The notes below the pieces were generated by a model. The model saw only the letters and a list, made by a program, of their open reading frames with translations. It was not told the DNA's origin and did no database searches. From Lactobacillus sp. (GTDB taxonomy: Bacteria > Bacillota > Bacilli > Lactobacillales > Lactobacillaceae): a stretch of 16,272 nt of DNA. Of this stretch, positions 7,413-14,905 are shown piece by piece. Within the stretch, counting starts at the first letter, position 1; each line of letters starts with the position of its first letter. Position numbers and translations under genes: made by a program. The stretch is taken from NCBI GenBank assembly GCA_003482405.1, contig DMZB01000304.1:1-16272 (forward strand). Reading direction: 5' to 3'.

Positions 7413-9275
7413 ATGGAAAAATCAAATGCTTGGGACGCAACTTATGACACCATCGTGCTCGGTTTTGGTGGTGCAGGAGCCACAGCAGCACGTTTTGCAG
7501 CAGATGCAGGTGCGCATGTTTTAATTGTCGATTCAGCCCCAAATGGTCATGAAGGTGGTAATACAAGATATGCGGCGCAGCTTTTAGGTACTAGTGATAA
7601 CTTTGAAGAAACCAAAAAATATTATAAGGCCTTAACTTATCCGATGAACTTAGATGAAGAGATGATTGACACTTACGTTCGCGGGATGACACACATGCGT
7701 GACTACGTGCGCAACTATTTAAATGTTGAGCCTATTAGTACCAAAGAAAATCTTTTAAAAGATAAACACCCTTCCGCACTTGAAAAGGCTGTTCATGAAT
7801 ACCCAGAGTATCCCGGTGCAGAAAGCTTTGACTACACAACAGTGCATCATGGCATGTTTGATAGCGCGTTATGGCAAATTCTTCGCCAGAAAGTTCTCGA
7901 CCGCTCCTCACTTATTGACGTTTGGCTTTCTTCTGCAGCAAAACACCTTATTCAGGATTCGAAAACCAAGACAATTACTGGTGCTCTCATCCATCGAAAT
8001 AATCACGATATTCGTGTTCAAGCAAGAAACGGTGTTGTTCTTTCCGTTGGTGGCTTTGAAAACAATCCGCAGGCTATCCAAGACTATCTAGGAGTTTCAC
8101 AGCTGCCCATTTTAGGTAGTCTGTATAATCAAGGTGATGGCATTAGAATGGCTGAGGAAGTCGGTGCAGATCTTTGGCACATGAATAATTATGAGTCGCT
8201 CGGTTTTCTATGTGGCATGAGTTTTAAATCCAAAACTGGCAACCGCGCACGATTAAACCTGACTACTAAAAATCATCTTTATTCAGGCAGTATTATGACG
8301 ATTGCAGACGACGGTAGCCGCTATTTTAGAGAAGACGAACCTAACCGGCATGGAAAATTATACGATCACGGTACGTGGCGCATGCCAAAAACGGCGATTC
8401 ATCCCCACTTACTCTTTGATAAAACACAATATGAACAATTCCGTCACCAAGACTGCTTACCGTACACTGATTTCTTAAACGATCTAATCAGTGCCCCAAC
8501 ACTGTCAGAATTAGCGGTCCAAATCAATGTTGACGCCAACATTGTCAAACAGACTGTCAACGAATTTAATACGTTTGCGGATCAAGGAGTCGATTATGCC
8601 TTTCACAGAGACCCACAAACTATGCGTAAATTTGACGATGGACCATATTATGCCATCGAACTTACACACGTGATTTTGAACACACAAGGCGGTCCACGTC
8701 GAAATGCACGAGCTCAAATACTAGACACAAATCAAGAACCAATCCCACATTTGTTTGGAGCTGGTGAGCTGGGCGGCATATCAACTAATCAGTATCAGGC
8801 TGGTTGCAACCTTGCAGAATGTCTAATCTTTGGCAAGATTGCCGGTGAAAATGCAGCCAAACCTTCACACTATTCTTCTGTGGAAGCTAAGGAAACTGCT
8901 GCCGATGCCACATCCAGTGCTAGTCAAAAGTCTTCGACACCATCAACTAATAACAATGATCTACTCAATACTACTTCCAACGAGGAGATTCCACTTAAAC
9001 GCAATCAATATTTGGGAATTAGCAATACCGGCATTGGTGGTGAGGTCGTTGCCCGAGTCACGTACGCAGATGAACAGTTAACCGATGTCGAAATAATACG
9101 CCAAAGTGAAACGAGTGAAATCGGGGGGCAAGCAGTCAGCGAGCTACCAAAAAGGATGGTTGCAGAAAACACGTTTGATGTTGATGCCGTGACAGGTGCA
9201 TCCGTATCCAGCCATGCAATCAAAGAAGCAGTCAAAAATGCCATCCTTCAAGCAACTAATACCGTTGTTAAGTGA
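7413..9275 (+). CDS. FAD-dependent reductase of the fumarate/urocanate reductase family with C-terminal FMN-binding domain
   Basis: A 620-residue flavoprotein. An FAD-binding Rossmann motif (IVLGFGGAGATAA, 14-26) opens the FAD domain (to about 480), which closes with PIPHLFGAGELGG (443-455). A Ser/Thr/Asn-rich linker (about 485-525) joins a C-terminal FMN-binding domain (about 530-620) whose DAVTGAS (591-597) fits the ApbE flavinylation motif, so FMN is probably attached to Ser597. No signal peptide is visible, so it is likely cytoplasmic. Where fumarate reductases have HTMGG and NRLGGN, this protein has NTQGG (Asn423) and QAGCN (Gln462), losing the carboxylate-binding His and Arg; it is probably not a fumarate reductase. 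The start is the ATG at 7413 with AAAGAGG at 7398-7404; the in-frame TTG at 7383 lacks a site. It is co-transcribed with the CoA-transferase. The likely role is reduction of an unsaturated organic acid; the substrate is unknown. Confidence 0.85.
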   Translation: MEKSNAWDATYDTIVLGFGGAGATAARFAADAGAHVLIVDSAPNGHEGGNTRYAAQLLGTSDNFEETKKYYKALTYPMNLDEEMIDTYVRGMTHMRDYVRNYLNVEPISTKENLLKDKHPSALEKAVHEYPEYPGAESFDYTTVHHGMFDSALWQILRQKVLDRSSLIDVWLSSAAKHLIQDSKTKTITGALIHRNNHDIRVQARNGVVLSVGGFENNPQAIQDYLGVSQLPILGSLYNQGDGIRMAEEVGADLWHMNNYESLGFLCGMSFKSKTGNRARLNLTTKNHLYSGSIMTIADDGSRYFREDEPNRHGKLYDHGTWRMPKTAIHPHLLFDKTQYEQFRHQDCLPYTDFLNDLISAPTLSELAVQINVDANIVKQTVNEFNTFADQGVDYAFHRDPQTMRKFDDGPYYAIELTHVILNTQGGPRRNARAQILDTNQEPIPHLFGAGELGGISTNQYQAGCNLAECLIFGKIAGENAAKPSHYSSVEAKETAADATSSASQKSSTPSTNNNDLLNTTSNEEIPLKRNQYLGISNTGIGGEVVARVTYADEQLTDVEIIRQSETSEIGGQAVSELPKRMVAENTFDVDAVTGASVSSHAIKEAVKNAILQATNTVVK

Positions 9276-9335
9276 GACCCAATATAGCACCAATTTTATT
9301 CGAAACGCGAAGATCTTTCATGTGAGGCTACTAAA

Positions 9336-10784
9336 ATGAATAATCAAGTTAACCACGTCGGTAATGCTTTCAGTGAACTAATGAAAATTAGGGCAGGTAA
9401 ACCTATTAGTGCAGATGAACTAAATATCATAAAGGGCACACCATTATTTAAAACGCCCTTTCTCGTTAACGAAACCGTGACTGATGTCTTGGCGGCACGG
9501 GCAATTGCAGCTAATGATCTATGGGAACTGCGTACTGGTCACCGCCAAAAAATCAGCATTGATCAAGAAGTTGCGGCTGCGACTTGTTTAGGTGGCACTG
9601 ATGCTACATTAAAAAAGAATGCTGATGGCACGTATGAACCTATAACCACAACGCCAGAGTTTTCAAAGATGGTATCTATCACACAACCCTGGGAAACAGC
9701 CGACCATCGATACTTCTTACCGCACTTCAATTTGCCTAATCTTGAAAAACGCGTTCTAAATGTCTTGAACTGCGAGGCAACGCCAAATTCAGTTGCAAAA
9801 GCTGTTCATAGCTGGAATGCTACAGATTTGGATCGAGCCATTGCCGATGCACACGCATGTGGTGGCATTGCCTTTACCAAAGAAGAATGGCTTCACCACC
9901 CACAAGGTCAGTATTTAAATAGTCGTCCCGTCGTCGAAATAACAAAAATTGCAGATGCAAAGCCTAGATCATTTTCAAAGGTCAACGAATCATCCTCGCC
10001 ACTCGCCAGTATAAAAGTTTTAGATCTCACGAGAATACTGGCTGGTCCTACTGCGAGTCTCAGTTTGGCCGAACATGGCGCTGATGTGTTGATGGTCACA
10101 AGTCCAAATTTGCCACAAGTACCTGCGTTTGTCCGAGATACGAGTCATGGAAAGCGAAGTGTCTTTTTAGATTATACAAATCGTACTCAGACTCAAACCT
10201 TAAAGAGGCTGGCAGGAGATGCCGATATTTTCGTTGAAGGCTATCGTCCTGGCGCAATGTCTCGACATGGTTTCAGTCCCAGTAGCCTCGCTAAAATTCA
10301 TCCTGGAATAATTTATGTTAGTGTCAATTGTTTTGGTACTGGCGGTCCTTACGCCAGCCGTGCTGGTTGGGACCAAGTTGCACAGGCTGTTACTGGCATG
10401 TGTTCAACTCAGGGTAGCTTAACAGGTGCAGAACACCCTGTCCTCGCACCCGTGTTCATGTGTGATTTCTTAACCGGATATCTGGCTGCCTTTGGGGCCA
10501 TGATTGCCTTACAACGTCAAATAAGTGAAGGTGGCTCTTATCACGTAGCTGTATCTCTTTGTCAGTCAGCAATGCTGTTGCAACGAGAAGGCATCACAAA
10601 AGCCTTTGAAACTGCTACGGGACGTTTGACTCCGGATAAGTTTGAACAATATGCAGTTTGCGATAACGATACAATTTACGGAGACCTTAAATCACTTGGT
10701 CCAGCAATTAAAATGAGTGAAACACCTCTAACTTGGAAAAATTCGACACCTGCATTAGGTAGCGCTCAGGCCGTCTGGTTGTGA
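9336..10784 (+). CDS. Class III (CaiB/BaiF) CoA-transferase, long two-part form
   Basis: A 482-residue protein of the CaiB/BaiF (formyl-CoA transferase) family, which moves CoA between carboxylic acids. The C-terminal half carries the family blocks: VLDLTRILAGPTASLSLAEHGADV (228-251), the HGKRSVFLD segment (271-279), FVEGYRPGAMSRHG (299-312), NCFGTGGPY (331-339) and AGWDQVAQAVTG (343-354), with Asp346 in the place of the catalytic aspartate. It ends with the LGPAIKMSETPLTW block usual for this group. The first 220 residues are a diverged extra segment, seen in long family members, with the recognisable EEWLHHPQGQYL (183-194). It starts 60 bp after the flavoprotein; the ribosome binding site is weak (GTGAGG, about 9321-9326). 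A hairpin terminator follows. It probably activates the flavoprotein's substrate or product with CoA; the acids are unknown. Confidence 0.85.
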   Translation: MNNQVNHVGNAFSELMKIRAGKPISADELNIIKGTPLFKTPFLVNETVTDVLAARAIAANDLWELRTGHRQKISIDQEVAAATCLGGTDATLKKNADGTYEPITTTPEFSKMVSITQPWETADHRYFLPHFNLPNLEKRVLNVLNCEATPNSVAKAVHSWNATDLDRAIADAHACGGIAFTKEEWLHHPQGQYLNSRPVVEITKIADAKPRSFSKVNESSSPLASIKVLDLTRILAGPTASLSLAEHGADVLMVTSPNLPQVPAFVRDTSHGKRSVFLDYTNRTQTQTLKRLAGDADIFVEGYRPGAMSRHGFSPSSLAKIHPGIIYVSVNCFGTGGPYASRAGWDQVAQAVTGMCSTQGSLTGAEHPVLAPVFMCDFLTGYLAAFGAMIALQRQISEGGSYHVAVSLCQSAMLLQREGITKAFETATGRLTPDKFEQYAVCDNDTIYGDLKSLGPAIKMSETPLTWKNSTPALGSAQAVWL

Positions 10785-10807
10785 CACCTATATATGCATA
10801 GAAACTC

Positions 10808-10849
10808 AAAATCGTCATTGCATGTGCAATCACATACAATGACGATTTT
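10808..10849. terminator. Bidirectional terminator between the CoA-transferase and the third LysR gene
   Basis: AAAATCGTCATTG (10808-10820) and CAATGACGATTTT (10837-10849) are perfect 13-bp complements. The inner ATGTG (10822-10826) and CACAT (10831-10835) extend the stem around a CAAT loop. The A-run and T-run at the edges suit termination in both directions, between convergent genes ending at 10784 and 10910. Confidence 0.92.
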
Positions 10850-10909
10850 TAAATCCAGATTTAATTATGAATTTAAGTTACTCCGAAATATGCTAAATGT
10901 GAATCGTCC

Positions 10910-11809
10910 TCACACGTTTTTACCAACTTTGGCCTTCAATTCGGACAACGTGCTGATGAACTCCTGCTGAATCTTGTTTGGCAAAAAACGTTTGCGGACT
11001 ACTAACGACATGTTGAAGCGCTCAGGTAACGGATCATCGAGCACCAGTGAAACGACCCCATCACTTGGCTGCACGGCATCGTCCACAAGCAGACTGACAC
11101 CGAGGTTGGCCCGAACCAACCCCTTAATGAGTGATAGCGTTGGCGTGCTGTAAACCACCTTTGGCGTGAAGCCAGCAAAATCGCTGTACGCTTTCAACGC
11201 TTGGGGATGCACGAATTTCCCGGTCATGGTCACAAAATCGTCTCGTTCCAGTTGTTCAAACGAAATGTGGCCTGCCCCAGCTAACGGATGTTCTTTGCTA
11301 ACAATCGCACGAAATGGATGTGCTGCTAACAGCGTGATGTCGAGATTGTCTTCATGCAGTGGTCGTACCGATCCCAGTAATGCGACATCGATATTACCAG
11401 CTTCAAGCTCTTTCAACAGTTGATAAGAACCAACTTCTGTCGTTTGCGTGTAGTTTAGTAAACCCTTTGAGAATAACTCACTGGCGATAAGTGGAAACCA
11501 CATCGTTCCGATAATCGGTGGCATGCCAAACTGAATCGTTGACTGATTGGCTCGGGAAACCTCACTATGAGCAAGGTCTAAATCACGCAGGATTTGTTGG
11601 GCACGTTGATACAACAGCGTACCCGCTCGCGTAATTGTCAGTTTGTTATGTGCTCGATCACGTTGAACCAGGGGCGCACCAAACTCCGACTCCAACCGCT
11701 GGATTGCCACGGTAATTGTTGGCTGACTCACATTAAAATGCGTGGCCACAACCGTAAAATTCTTTAATTCCACTAATGCTGAAAAATATGCCAAATCACG
11801 CGTGTTCAC
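10910..11809 (-). CDS. LysR-type transcriptional regulator, target unclear
   Basis: A 299-residue LysR-family regulator. The helix-turn-helix lies at about 16-38 (KNFTVVATHFNVSQPTITVAIQRLE) and the effector domain begins near residue 90 (STIQFGMPPIIGTMWFPL). The start is GTG at 11809, with AAAGAGG (11820-11826 on the plus strand) ten bases upstream; GTG may hold its level low. General appearance recalls the MleR-like regulators of malolactic or citrate genes in lactic acid bacteria, but I cannot confirm this. It is not divergent to any gene: upstream lies a same-strand antitoxin, downstream the convergent CoA-transferase. It may control only itself or a distant target such as the citrate operon. 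A short dyad, ATCTG-N13-CAGAT (11836-11858), upstream could be an autoregulatory site. Confidence 0.82.
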   Translation of the reverse strand: MNTRDLAYFSALVELKNFTVVATHFNVSQPTITVAIQRLESEFGAPLVQRDRAHNKLTITRAGTLLYQRAQQILRDLDLAHSEVSRANQSTIQFGMPPIIGTMWFPLIASELFSKGLLNYTQTTEVGSYQLLKELEAGNIDVALLGSVRPLHEDNLDITLLAAHPFRAIVSKEHPLAGAGHISFEQLERDDFVTMTGKFVHPQALKAYSDFAGFTPKVVYSTPTLSLIKGLVRANLGVSLLVDDAVQPSDGVVSLVLDDPLPERFNMSLVVRKRFLPNKIQQEFISTLSELKAKVGKNV

Positions 11810-11960
11810 GTTGCGTTGACCTCTTTCTTGCGATGATCTGAATCCGATAATTACAGATTACCATACTTCGGGCCTAATTCTGCACTTTAAAACAACGTCA
11901 TTCTGCCATCCTAGGCACTCTCTTTTGAAGTTTGTTTTAAATCAGCTAGTCCAAACAATA

Positions 11961-12242
11961 TTACTCATCGTTCAATCCACGTTCCAATTCTTCACGCGAA
12001 TGTGCAACGGGCAATTTTTTTGAACCATTCAAATCATCTGCAACTTCCATCAAAGATGCCATAACGCCTTCATTAGGTTCCAAAAAATCTTCTGGAAGAT
12101 TTCCATCTGCGACACTGGTCACAACCGTTCGAATAAATTCAGACATTGTGAAACCATGCGATTGCAACACTGCAGTAGCCCTATCCCGCACTTCTGGAAC
12201 AACCCGTGCTTGAACCTTTACTTCTTTAGTTACAATGCTCAT
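11961..12242 (-). CDS. RelB/DinJ-family antitoxin, no adjacent toxin
   Basis: A 93-residue protein resembling RelB/DinJ antitoxins. An N-terminal ribbon-helix-helix region includes TKEVKVQARVVPEVRDRATAVL (5-26) and the GFTMSEFIRTVV block (30-41). An acidic, probably flexible C-terminal tail follows, which in the family wraps the toxin. I chose the ATG at 12242, with AAGGGG about nine bases upstream; an upstream in-frame start (12293) would add residues unlike the family. In complete systems a RelE/YafQ-type RNase of about 90 codons follows at once. Here only 151 bp separate the stop from the LysR start, with no room for one. It may be a solitary antitoxin, a remnant, or a regulator acting on another locus. 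Confidence 0.75.
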   Translation of the reverse strand: MSIVTKEVKVQARVVPEVRDRATAVLQSHGFTMSEFIRTVVTSVADGNLPEDFLEPNEGVMASLMEVADDLNGSKKLPVAHSREELERGLNDE

Positions 12243-12349
12243 TAATCTCATCCCCTTCACTAACAAAGTTATATGCCAAATGTACGCTATCATCTTCTGT
12301 TAACAATTTCCAAAATAAGATGTTTGATGTAGATAAGGTAGTTTCCACA

Positions 12350-12991
12350 TTATGCTTTCGTTGGAAAAATAGTCATCAACTTATCGATATCCCGATCAAC
12401 ATCCACTGCGTTTAAAACGTCTGAATATCGCTCAAAAAATTCAGGCGTAACCTTAGCAAAGTCAATGTTCAGCAATTTCTCAATCGTTTCTGGTTTGAAC
12501 CGGTATTTCAGTACCTTGGCCGGTACACCACCAACGATCGCATATGGCGGAATGTCCTTGTTAACCAGCGCACCAGCGGCGACGACACTGCCTTGACCCA
12601 GCTTGCTGCCAGACAGAATCGTCACGTTCATGCCGATCCAGCAATCATCTTCAACAATCGTCGTCCCTTTCGCCTTCACATCAGCGTGATGGCTGACATA
12701 AAAAGCTTTGTAGGGGAAAGACAATGGCCGCGTGTAATCATGCTCGCCACCAATTACAAACGTCACGTTGTCCGCGATTGAATCATAATTACCGATTTTC
12801 AAACGTTCGTCAGGTACACCAAATGACTGCACCTTAAGATTGCCATACGTGCCACGTCCCACCGTAACTTTGTCGATATCAAATATGTAATTATCGATGG
12901 TCGTGGTGTTATCAGGATTCTTTGCCCGCCACTGATCACGAAATTTGTTAAGTTTGCGATTCTGTTCGATTGATTCATCTAAGCTACTCAT
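12350..12991 (-). CDS. CatB-like hexapeptide-repeat O-acetyltransferase (xenobiotic acyltransferase type)
   Basis: A 213-residue member of the left-handed beta-helix acyltransferases, which move an acetyl group from acetyl-CoA to a hydroxyl. The family core is clear: GNYDSIADNVTFVIGGEHDY (67-86) with His84 in the place of the catalytic histidine, then hexapeptide repeats across VEDDCWIGMNVTILSGSKLGQGSVVAAGALVNKDIPPYAIVGG (113-155), and the VPAKVLKYRF closing block (156-165). It resembles the chloramphenicol/virginiamycin acetyltransferase group, but most chromosomal members act on sugars or cell-envelope polymers; drug resistance is not implied. The ribosome binding site is modest (AGTAGGG, 11 bases from the ATG). 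A good promoter sits at 13036-13065. It is followed 107 bp later by the antitoxin on the same strand, with no strong terminator. Substrate unknown. Confidence 0.82.
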   Translation of the reverse strand: MSSLDESIEQNRKLNKFRDQWRAKNPDNTTTIDNYIFDIDKVTVGRGTYGNLKVQSFGVPDERLKIGNYDSIADNVTFVIGGEHDYTRPLSFPYKAFYVSHHADVKAKGTTIVEDDCWIGMNVTILSGSKLGQGSVVAAGALVNKDIPPYAIVGGVPAKVLKYRFKPETIEKLLNIDFAKVTPEFFERYSDVLNAVDVDRDIDKLMTIFPTKA

Positions 12992-13035
12992 GTCTATTTG
13001 CCCTACTTTCTACGTCTGTGTGCAACCAGTTAAAC

Positions 13036-13065
13036 ATTATAGAGAAATTGTCGTTGGGAAGGCAA
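13036..13065 (-). promoter_or_regulatory. Promoter of the O-acetyltransferase gene
   Basis: On the minus strand, TTGCCT (13065-13060) and a perfect TATAAT (13041-13036) are separated by 18 bp. Transcription would start near 13029, giving a leader of about 40 bases before the ATG at 12991. This makes the acetyltransferase independent of the citrate operon upstream. Confidence 0.65.
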
Positions 13066-13130
13066 ACGAACTGCTCAGGTGCTGCTTTTGAGTTCACATG
13101 AACTTAAGGAATAAACGACTTATCAACCTT

Positions 13131-13210
13131 CAGCCTTGGAGACTCCGTGACCGCTCGTTTGAGTGTAGCCGGCCTGGGAGGGCGAAACGTGAGAAATGAA
13201 CTAGGCCCTG
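13131..13210. other. GC-rich, fold-prone segment of unknown role (possible small RNA or repeat remnant)
   Basis: Of these 80 bases 48 are G or C (60%), well above the flanks. Two hairpins can be drawn: CGCTC-GTTT-GAGTG (13152-13165, one G-U pair), and GGCCTGG (13171-13177) with CTAGGCC (13201-13207, one G-U pair). There is no clear promoter on the plus strand. I do not recognise an RNA family, and the coding strand, if any, is unknown. Confidence 0.3.
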
Positions 13211-13246
13211 AGAGGAAATTGTTCATCACTGATACATAGCCAAAAC

Positions 13247-13363
13247 GCGTTCACACCCCCTAAAGTCTGTGCATAACTAAAATCATCCTCAGCAAAGGCA
13301 AAGTTCGCCTTCACTGAGGATGATTTCCGTTATTGCTTGACTTCAAAGCGGGGGTGTTCACGC
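13247..13363. terminator. Long near-palindrome after citF, acting at least as terminator
   Basis: The core arms AAATCATCCTCAG (13280-13292) and CTGAGGATGATTT (13314-13326) are perfect, with inner AAGGC/GCCTT (13295-13299, 13307-13311). Pairing continues outward: GCATAAC (13271-13277) with GTTATTGC (13329-13336, one bulge), AAGTC (13263-13267) with GACTT (13339-13343), ACACCCCC (13253-13260) with GGGGGTGT (13350-13357), and GCGT (13247-13250) with ACGC (13360-13363). It starts three bases beyond the citF stop. The core is a plausible terminator of the citrate lyase operon; the outer arms make it far longer than usual. Confidence 0.8.
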
Positions 13364-13366
13364 TCT

Positions 13367-14905
13367 CTAATCTTTTACCTCATGAATTGCATCAATTACG
13401 CTACCATCGCGGTATTCAACAAGGGCAACAGTGCGGTCGGTGAATTCTAGTGGCTTTGGCGTACCAACTTTGGCAGCGGCCATTTTTTGTAATTCATCAA
13501 TTGTGTAAACTGGCACGCCAGCTAAGTGACCCAGGGATTCTTGCAAATCCTTGCGCTTAGGGTTAATGGCAATCCCATATTCCGTTACAACAACATCAAT
13601 GGAATCACCTGGTGTAACCACCGTAGTCACATCAGGGACAATCGTTGCAATCCGGCCACGAACGAGTGGTGCGGAAATGATTGTCAGTTTGGCAGTGGCA
13701 GCATCTTGGTGCCCACCAACAGCGCCACGGATGACACCATCTGAACCTGTCATAACGTTAACATTGAACTTCGTGTCGATTTCCAAAGCACTCAAGATCA
13801 CAACATCCAGTTGGTCAACCATAGCACCTTTGTTATCAGGATCAGCGTACCATGAGGCGTCGATTTCTTGTTGTTTAGGATTCGTGTGCATGGAATCAGC
13901 AGCACCCTTATCAAAGTCCTGCACGTCCATAACACGGTCGATCAAACCTTCGTTTAACAAGTCAGTCGTTGGTTTGGTAATTCCACCTAACGCAAACGAT
14001 GCCTTGATCTTGTTATCGAGCATTGCCTGACGCAGATAACGGGTAACGGCCAAAGCCGCACCACCTGAACCAGTCTGGAATGAAAAGCCGTCTTTGAAGT
14101 ATGGTGAGTTCACAATGACATCGTTAACCGTCGAAGCAATCTTCAATTCCTTAGGGTCCTTAGTGAACCGTGTTGCGCCAGAACCGATTTTTTCTGGGTC
14201 ACCGACTTGGTCTACTTGGACGACATAGTCAACTTGCGTTTGTTTGATTGAAGCAGGGGTGTTCGGGTACGGCATCAGGTTATCTGTTAATAACACAACC
14301 TTGTCGGCGTACTGTGCATCCATCAAGGCATAGCCGAGTGAACCAAAGACGGCCTTGCCATCCATCCCGTTGGCGTTACCCAACTTATCGGCGTTTGGCA
14401 CACCTAAGAAAGCAACGTCAATCTTGATGTCGCCATGTTCAATAGCACGGGCACGGTCTCCGTGTGAACGGAAGATAACCGGGTTCTTCAAGTTACCGTG
14501 TGACACAAAGTCACCTAACGAACCACGCATTCCTGAACTAGTGATGTTTGTGACCGTTCCAGCCTTGATGGCTTCGATCACCATGTCATTCATCACACCA
14601 GTCAGTGAAGAAGGAGCCAGTGTCAGATTCTTGATGCCAGCGTCGATGATGACACGCATCACCTTGTTAAACACAAAGTCCCCATTACGGAAGTGGTGGT
14701 GGAACGAAATCGTCATTCCGTCTTTGACCGTTGCCTTAACAACATCTTCGATGGAATCAACGAGCTTGTCATCCCCCGTTTGGACGTGAACGGAAGGCGC
14801 TACCCGTTGAATGTCGGGATTACCGATATTGGTCGTTTCGTATGGTTTGTAGTCTAAGGCTGCCATAACATCATCCGGCAACTCACGATTTACATTATTT
14901 TTCAA
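13367..14905 (-). CDS. citF: Citrate lyase alpha subunit (citrate:acetyl-ACP transferase)
   Basis: The alpha subunit of citrate lyase swaps the acetyl group on the acyl carrier protein CitD for citrate, giving citryl-ACP and free acetate. The sequence runs as family members do, from [11 protein letters not shown] through [14 protein letters not shown], the [16 protein letters not shown] glycine-rich block, and [19 protein letters not shown] to the RKDL segment near the C-terminus. I place the start at TTG 14905: GGAGGG (about 14914-14920 on the plus strand) lies eight bases upstream, and CitF proteins begin with MKN-like residues. The upstream ATG at 14923 would put that ribosome binding site inside the gene. 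This gives 512 residues and an 11-base overlap with citE. It is the last gene of citC-citD-citE-citF; neither citX nor citG follows. Confidence 0.93.
   Translation of the reverse strand: MKNNVNRELPDDVMAALDYKPYETTNIGNPDIQRVAPSVHVQTGDDKLVDSIEDVVKATVKDGMTISFHHHFRNGDFVFNKVMRVIIDAGIKNLTLAPSSLTGVMNDMVIEAIKAGTVTNITSSGMRGSLGDFVSHGNLKNPVIFRSHGDRARAIEHGDIKIDVAFLGVPNADKLGNANGMDGKAVFGSLGYALMDAQYADKVVLLTDNLMPYPNTPASIKQTQVDYVVQVDQVGDPEKIGSGATRFTKDPKELKIASTVNDVIVNSPYFKDGFSFQTGSGGAALAVTRYLRQAMLDNKIKASFALGGITKPTTDLLNEGLIDRVMDVQDFDKGAADSMHTNPKQQEIDASWYADPDNKGAMVDQLDVVILSALEIDTKFNVNVMTGSDGVIRGAVGGHQDAATAKLTIISAPLVRGRIATIVPDVTTVVTPGDSIDVVVTEYGIAINPKRKDLQESLGHLAGVPVYTIDELQKMAAAKVGTPKPLEFTDRTVALVEYRDGSVIDAIHEVKD

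Larger units (their letters stand above)
12992..13366. other. Gene-free interval between the acetyltransferase and citF
   Basis: No supported protein gene lies in these 375 bases. From left to right they hold the acetyltransferase promoter (13036-13065), a small palindrome AGTTCA-CA-TGAACT (13091-13104), a GC-rich fold-prone segment (13131-13210), and a 117-bp near-palindrome (13247-13363) abutting citF. GTTCA/TGAAC words recur at 13092, 13099, 13197, 13221, 13249 and 13356. Confidence 0.7.

Noticed and set aside
11810..11960. Possible toxin or toxin remnant after the antitoxin
   Set aside because: Only a 16-codon open stretch follows the antitoxin stop, without a convincing start or any RelE-like motif; the space is too short for a toxin.
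13098..13199. 33-codon open frame on the plus strand in the GC-rich segment
   Set aside because: No ribosome binding site precedes the ATG, the composition (many Arg residues) follows from GC-rich structure, and no family is recognised.
13131..13210. T-box or other known riboswitch
   Set aside because: No T-box AGGGTGGNACCGCG-like sequence is present, and no downstream amino acid or tRNA gene fits; nothing matches a riboswitch core that I know.
13551..14030. Open frame of 159 codons on the plus strand inside citF
   Set aside because: It lies fully antisense to a well-supported citF, has no ribosome binding site or recognisable family, and is explained by codon bias of the opposite strand. 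The same applies to open frames at 14355-14789 and 4735-5079.
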